Below are positions 59,285-64,000 of a stretch of 64,000 nucleotides of DNA, in pieces. The position numbers and the translations under genes are program-made. Location of the stretch: the NCBI GenBank assembly GCA_009829735.1, contig CM020618.1, forward strand, positions 5,702,882-5,766,881, read 5' to 3'. The DNA is from Pyropia yezoensis. Taxonomy: Eukaryota > Rhodophyta > Bangiophyceae > Bangiales > Bangiaceae. Position 1 is the first letter of the stretch. Each line of letters opens with the position of its first letter. The notes beneath the pieces were generated by a model. The model was not told the origin of the DNA, did no database searches, and saw only the letters and a list, made by a program, of their open reading frames with translations.

Positions 59285-60300
59285 CAAGAGCCGCAATCCG
59301 AGGGCACCAGCCACCCCCTCGCGGGGAGGGAGAACGCGGCGAGCCGGACCAAAAAGGCGGCGCCCGCGCCAGCAGCCGATGCCGCCAATGAGGGGCGACA
59401 GACACGCCGCCGGAAAAGCGGGCAGAAGAGTGATCAAGCAGCCACACGCACAGCACCACCGCAACAGGCAAAAAGCGGAAGGCACCAGCCACCCGCGGGC
59501 GAGGAGAGAGAACGCGGCCAGCAAGGCCAGGAAAGCGGCGCCCGCGCCAGCAGCCAATGCGGCCCCTGAGGGGCGACGGCCGCGCTGCAGGAAGAGCGGG
59601 CAGCAGAGGGAGCCAGCCTTCTCAAACACAACAGCTCTGCGACAGGCAAAAGCGGAGGGCACCAGTAACGCGCGCGCGGGGAGGGAGAACGGGGCCAGCG
59701 CGGCCAAAAAAGCGGCGCCTTTGCCAGCACCCGATGCCGCCCCAGAGGGGCGACGGCCGCGCGGCAGCTTCAGCGGGTGGAAGGCCGAGAAAGCAGCCAC
59801 ACGCACAGAAGCCACGCAACACGCAAAAGCGGAGGGCACCAGCCACCGATGCGCGGGAGGGAGAATGCAGCCGGCCCGGCCAAGAATTGGGCGCCCGCGC
59901 CAGGAGCCGATGCCGCCCCGGAGGGGCGACGGCCACGCGGCAGCAACAGCGGGCGGAAGAGCAAGAAAGGAGCCACACGCACAGCACCCCTGCAACAGGC
60001 AAAAGCGGAGGGCACCAGTAACGTGCGCGCGGGGAGGGAGAACGGGGGCCAGCGAGGCCAAAAAAGAGGCGCCCTTGCCAGCACCCGATGCCGTTCCAGA
60101 GGGGCGACGGCCACGCGGCAGTTCCAGCGGGTGGAAAGACCAAGAAAGCACCACCACGCACAGAAGCCCCGCAACAGGCAGAAGCGGAGGGCACCAGCCA
60201 CCCATGCGTGGAGAGGGAGAACGCGGCAAGCCCGGCCAAAATGGCTGCGCCCGCGCCAGCAGCCGCTGCCGCTTCTGCCGCCCCGGACCGACGTTTACCA
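59285..60300. repeat. Satellite array, about 177-178-bp unit, near six copies
   Basis: The shared marker GCAACAGGCAAAAGCGGAGG (with variants) recurs at about 59462, 59640, 59817, 59993 and 60171, spacings of 176-178 bp. Other shared pieces are GGGGAGGGAGAACGCGGCCA, AGGGGCGACGGCCGCGCGGC and AGCCACACGCACAG. Units differ at many positions. Open frames run through the array on both strands, but the same DNA is read in different frames in different units, so it is not protein-coding. Confidence 0.85.
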
Positions 60301-61418
60301 CATCGTGCAAGCAGCGGATGCCAGCGAGAGCGAAGAAGCCCAGACAGCACTTGTGCGATCCACGCGGCTTTGCCTGCGGCGCATGACGGGGGCGGGCCTT
60401 TGTCTGTGTGCTGCCCCAGCGGTTCGACAACCGGAAGAAGGGCTCGCTGATGCCCGTTTGGGCTGGGGTAAACGAGCATGGGGAAGGGCCTTCCTGTCGG
60501 CTTCATCGCCTGTCAGAGCGGAATGGTGAAAGTCTCGATAAAGAACACGGCATGACCGCTCCCGATCATCCTCCCCCGCCAGCGCCTTCGGGGACTTCTG
60601 AGCCGCTTCTGCCTCGCAGCACACCAGAGCAGTGGGCGAGCCCCAATGCTATCACCTCTGTTACGCTCGGCAGGCACCGGAGCTGTCGGGCTGCAGCTGT
60701 GGCTCGGGTGCTGAGAAAGGGATGGTTTTGGAAGATGCCGCTCCAAGCTGAAGTGAGTACTGGGCAGCTCACTAGTTTCCATGCCCCCGCCACCGCCCCC
60801 GCTCTCGTCGACAATCTTCCGTAGGATACGTCGCCGTCTTACGGCGCGCCTCCTCCACGAATCAGTTACGGCGGTGGAAAGTGGTAGATGAAGCTTGAGG
60901 GGGACCTCGATGCATGACGAGAATCACGAGGACAACGCCGTGGGGCGTGATATTGCTGGAGAGAGACTGGAAGCCACCTGAACGGCCGCCTGAGGCATCC
61001 CGATCTCTTGAAATAGTTGAGCCCGAGCGCAGAGCGACATGCCGGCAATGTCCACGAAACTCCCATACGTGCTGAAGAATCCCGCACCCACAGTCAAGCT
61101 CTTACCATGCCGCCTGGCTCTCACTCTCTATCTGAACGCCACGTCGCCAATAAGCGCGCCCCCCCCTGCCGGCCTCCCCTCCATTCCTGCCCTTCAGCTC
61201 CACACAAGGATAGCGGGAGAAATAGGTGGCAGTTGTCACGGGCCAAGCCCTACAAAGAGCGGTGGTTGCGCATTGTTGTTCCCTCCCGCGCAGCCACTGC
61301 GGCTGACATGCACTAGCTGAGCCCTCCGTGCCTCCCTATGAATTCGCGAGCCCCCCCTGCCCGCCACATACATCCGGAGAGTGCCGGGGGGTGAGTAAGG
61401 TAGACGGAGGTCGACATC
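60301..61418. other. No gene recognised
   Basis: A plus-strand ORF at 60408-60824 (138 codons) has mixed composition, but no motif I know. The remainder is non-repetitive with short broken frames. Confidence 0.35.
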
Positions 61419-62140
61419 GACGGCCATGTGGACCAACAAGGTCGGTTGAGGTGGGGGAGAGATGTTCACTAGTGTCCGTCGCTTATCCCGCCTCAACGCC
61501 CGCTCACGCCTCAAGGCTCCCCCCACCGTGCACCCCTATCGACACAGTGCGCCATCACTCCCTAAAATTCTGCGCGGGTAGATGCCAGAGGAGGGGTTGG
61601 GAGGAGAGCTGGACGAAGGCCGACGACTACGGCCAAGTAGGCCAACCAGGTGGCTTTGGGTGGGGGGGGGATGTTCACGCATTTCTGCCCCCTCCCCCGC
61701 CGCTACCACTGCGGATGCCTCCTGGTCCATCCTACTTTGCACCCCCCTTGAACCAGTTAGCTAAACCAACCCACCGACCATAAGTAGTAGACGGGGGGGA
61801 GAAGTGGACGAGTGTCGAAAAAAACGGCCATGTGAACTAACCGGGTGGCTTTGGGTAGGGGGGGTATGTCTACGCATGTCCGTCCGCTCCCCCGCCGCTA
61901 CGACTGCTCTCGCCTCCGCGCCGGCCCCGCCCGCGCAACTCTACGGAATGGGGCACCGCACCTCCCCACCAATAACCACTTGTTGATGCCAGGGCGGGGG
62001 CCGGGCACACGGGGTCGACAACGACGGCCATGTGGGCCAGCTCGGTAGCTTTGGGTGGGATTCGGAAGGTCACGCAGATTTGTCCCCTCCCCCGACGCGG
62101 CGCGGCGTCGCGCCGCTGACGCCTGCTGCCGCACCCCCCC
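61419..62140. repeat. Diverged tandem repeats of about 200 bp, four copies
   Basis: The block ACGGCCA(T/A)GT-G-CCAAC--GGT-GCTTTGGGTGG recurs at about 61419, 61630, 61826 and 62024, spaced 196-211 bp. Each is followed by a G run, then a TCACGCA-like piece and CCCCTCCCCCG. Confidence 0.65.
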
Positions 62141-63046
62141 CTTTCGACAACATGGCCCTGTCGCCTCGTTCTCCTGCCCATAACCACGGGTGAATTCTTT
62201 TGAGGAGGGAGTGATGGAGAGGATGTTGGTCAACCCAGACAGTCGTATGGACTACGCGGATGCGACAAAGGCACAAAGTCTCTGCTGCGACACGCTCAGG
62301 TACTGGAAGGATCGTCAAGTGTGACGTCGACGCTTCGGAGCCACCGTGGTGGCTGTCGCCGGCTCCCTCGACGGCCGCGCCACGGGCTGCGCCCCCATAC
62401 GACAAAGTGTCGCCTCCCCCCGCGTGTCTAGGTGAGCCTCTGAAGGCGATTCTGTTGGAGGGTGCGGCAGTGATGACCAGGACGGGAGCTTGTCTGACTG
62501 CACGAGCTGGACTGAGAAAACGGAAGTAATCCAATAATTGTGTCTTTTTTGACTTGGGAATTGGGCAAACTGTGATGGTTCAATCCGAAGAAAGCCCAGG
62601 AAGGCGCGGCGCTCGATGTACGACGTAGCGGCGGTGCAGACCACACACTGCGACGCAGCCATCATGACCAGTGGGCGTTGACCATTGGGCTGACCGTGGC
62701 GAACGTAGCAGCTGCCTCTGACATGGGAGCTATCAGCGATGACACGCACTGACAGCGTGCGGCTGGGAATGCGAAGACAGTTCGACCGGACCCGCAGGTG
62801 CTCTTCGTGCAACGTAGCATATGTTTGGTACCCCAGCAATTGCATAGCCGGTGCGGTGGAATGGGTGCTATTCTGGGACGGGCGGGGCTGTCGACGACAG
62901 CCCTAGGCAGGTGCTTCGTCGCGCATCTGCTCGAGATCAACATCCAGCTACGCGCCAGACGTGAAGTGCCACCATCTTGCTGGACAGCGTTACGCAGGTG
63001 AGTTTGTTGTTTTGTTTCCCAGGGACTTTTTGCTTAGCATCGGACG
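62141..63046. other. Region upstream of the helicase gene
   Basis: A minus-strand ORF (62315-62845, 176 codons) is open in sequence of lower GC and has mixed composition with several Cys, but I recognise no domain. It may be a gene fragment; I give it low weight. The promoter of the PIF1-like gene should be at the right end. Confidence 0.3.
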
Positions 63047-63119
63047 TGTGCTCAACATGCTGGACGTGTGCTCAACATGCTGGACGTGTGCTCAACATGC
63101 TGAACGTGTGCTCAACACG
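63047..63119. repeat. Four 20-bp tandem repeats upstream of the helicase gene
   Basis: The unit is CTCAACATGCTGGACGTGTG, with small changes in the last copies. It lies about 140 bp before the helicase ATG. Confidence 0.9.
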
Positions 63120-63259
63120 TGTTTTTGACCGCAGGGGGCAGGTGCCAGGTCACTCGTTTGGTTCTAGTTAGCTCCATCAAGGCACTGACGTGGCCTACTG
63201 GCTGTGCTTGCTTCTCTGGTTTTCTGGTTTCCTTTGAAAGTTGACTGATCTTGGCAGAG

Positions 63260-64000
63260 ATGAGCCAAACGAGCGACGTGCCTGTGCCGGCGCCTCCGCT
63301 ACCACCGCTGGACGCGTCCCAGGAGCGTGCCATGGAGCTGTTTCGGTCAGGCGCCAACATCGCGCTGTTTGGCCGCGCTGGTTGCGGAAAGAGCGAGGTC
63401 ATGCGCCGAATGGTGGCAGAGGCAACTGCACGTTGGGGCCGAGAGGGGGTTGCGGTGTCTGCCTTTTCGGGCTCTGCCGCCTTGGCTGTAGGTGGCCTGA
63501 CGCTTCATTCTTTGTTTGGCATGGACACGAGGCCGCTATCGCGTGACGGTTGGCTCGCGCAGATTCTCGCGCGTCCACATGTCTGCACTCGGCTGACCGG
63601 TCTGCGTGTCCCTTTCATTGACGAGGTGTGCACCCTTCCATCGTCCCTATTCGTTAGGCTGGGCTACGTCATGCGCAGGGCGGCACCTCCGCACGTGCAG
63701 CATCTCCCGTTTGGCGGTTGTCAAATAATTGGTAAGCACTCATGTCTCTCATTCTGTCGTGTTTATGCATGCTCGTTGGTATCGTACTTCTCTTTGCTCT
63801 TGGACTGATGGTTTTGATTCAGCGTCACTTTCGCTCCCCTCTTTGGTTGTTGGTGGCAATCTTTTAGGAGCCGGAGACCCACTTCAGGTCGTGCCCGTCA
63901 AGGTGACGGACACCTCAGCGGACCGCATGGTATTCGAGAGCATCACCGAGCGCTCCACGCTCCAGGGATCCCAAGGCCAAGTTGTTTGCCTGACGGGCAG
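63260..64000 (+). CDS. PIF1-like DNA helicase, 5' part, with one intron
   Basis: The ATG at 63260 is chosen over an in-frame TTG nine bases upstream. Exon 1 (63260-63731) has the superfamily 1B helicase motifs in order: an SQERAMELF start, Walker A GRAGCGKS, SAFSGSAALAVGGLTLHSLFGM (motif Ia), Walker B with FIDEVCTL, and LPFGGCQIIG. The intron 63732-63867 (GTAAGC ... CTTTTAG) is removed in phase 1, giving Gly-Ala-Gly-Asp-Pro-Leu-Gln-Val-Val-Pro-Val, the GD-x2-Q-x-PV motif of PIF1. The gene runs off the window. The helicase domain starts close to the N-terminus, with no Rep domain upstream, so a stand-alone PIF1-family helicase (5'-to-3' unwinding of DNA, telomere and mitochondrial roles in known members) is likelier than a Helitron. 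Confidence 0.9.
63732..63867 (+). other. Intron of the PIF1-like gene
   Basis: 136 bp, GTAAGC at the 5' end and a T-rich tract with TTTTAG at the 3' end. Splicing restores a conserved helicase motif across the junction. It is T-rich relative to the exons. Confidence 0.85.

Noticed and set aside
59279-60430. Long open frames on both strands through the 177-bp array (for example 383 codons on minus)
   Set aside because: The same repeat DNA is read in different frames in successive units, so the frame is not conserved; openness follows from base composition.
1-64000. Bacterial or plasmid origin suggested by high GC and long ORFs
   Set aside because: Chromodomain gypsy elements, a Harbinger transposase and a spliced helicase gene with proper splice sites are eukaryotic.
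63260-64000. Helitron Rep/helicase
   Set aside because: The helicase motifs begin within about 20 residues of the ATG, no Rep (HUH) motif is found upstream, and the gene has a spliceosomal intron.

Overview
The window is eukaryotic nuclear DNA: it carries spliced genes, chromodomain-bearing Ty3/gypsy retrotransposons, a PIF/Harbinger transposon and two 500-N scaffold gaps. The host sequence is very GC-rich, with long C and G homopolymers and Ala-, Pro- and Gly-rich proteins. The retrotransposons are visibly less GC-biased. An algal genome fits, and a bangiophyte red alga of the Porphyra/Pyropia kind is my best guess, but no sequence here proves it.

Layout. 1-622 is the 3' end of a gypsy element of family B. 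623-14413 is host-like: a small unrecognised gene (1031-1492), a long minus-strand Ala/Gly-rich locus ending in a NYN-like nuclease domain (3416-8899), a Ulp1/C48-type protease gene (9823-12372) and a SET-domain C-terminus (13781-14413). 14414-25236 is element A1, a full-length 10.8-kb family A gypsy element. 25237-27527 is a paralog of the Ala-rich locus, followed by a 33-bp minisatellite. 28125-34562 is a decayed family B element. After a gap, 35063-50.9 kb is a family C element, split at 38220-49038 by element A2, a near-identical copy of A1 with apparently identical LTRs and a perfect CCCAG target duplication. 50.9-51.2 kb is a nested inverted-repeat element. 52432-58052 is a PIF/Harbinger unit (transposase plus convergent Myb-like ORF1) with a G-run minisatellite between the genes. 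58.7-62.2 kb holds two satellite-like arrays. A spliced PIF1-like helicase gene starts at 63260 and runs off the window.

Main result. Families A and C, and probably B, share an unusual plan. Gag-pol occupies one strand, and between pol and the 3' LTR lies a long, convergently transcribed antisense ORF (about 700-815 codons). The A and C antisense proteins align without gaps over 27 residues with about 10 identities, so the antisense gene appears to be an old, retained part of these elements. Family A also has a canonical -1 frameshift heptamer (GGGAAAC) at the end of gag. Its coding sequence is packed with short perfect palindromes, and a convergent spacer of four 24-bp palindromic repeats separates pol from the antisense gene.

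Limits. Identifications come from motifs read by eye. Frame changes in the GC-rich host genes may be introns, assembly errors or decay, and I could not distinguish these. Regions described as holding no gene are those where open frames exist only because stops are rare at this base composition.
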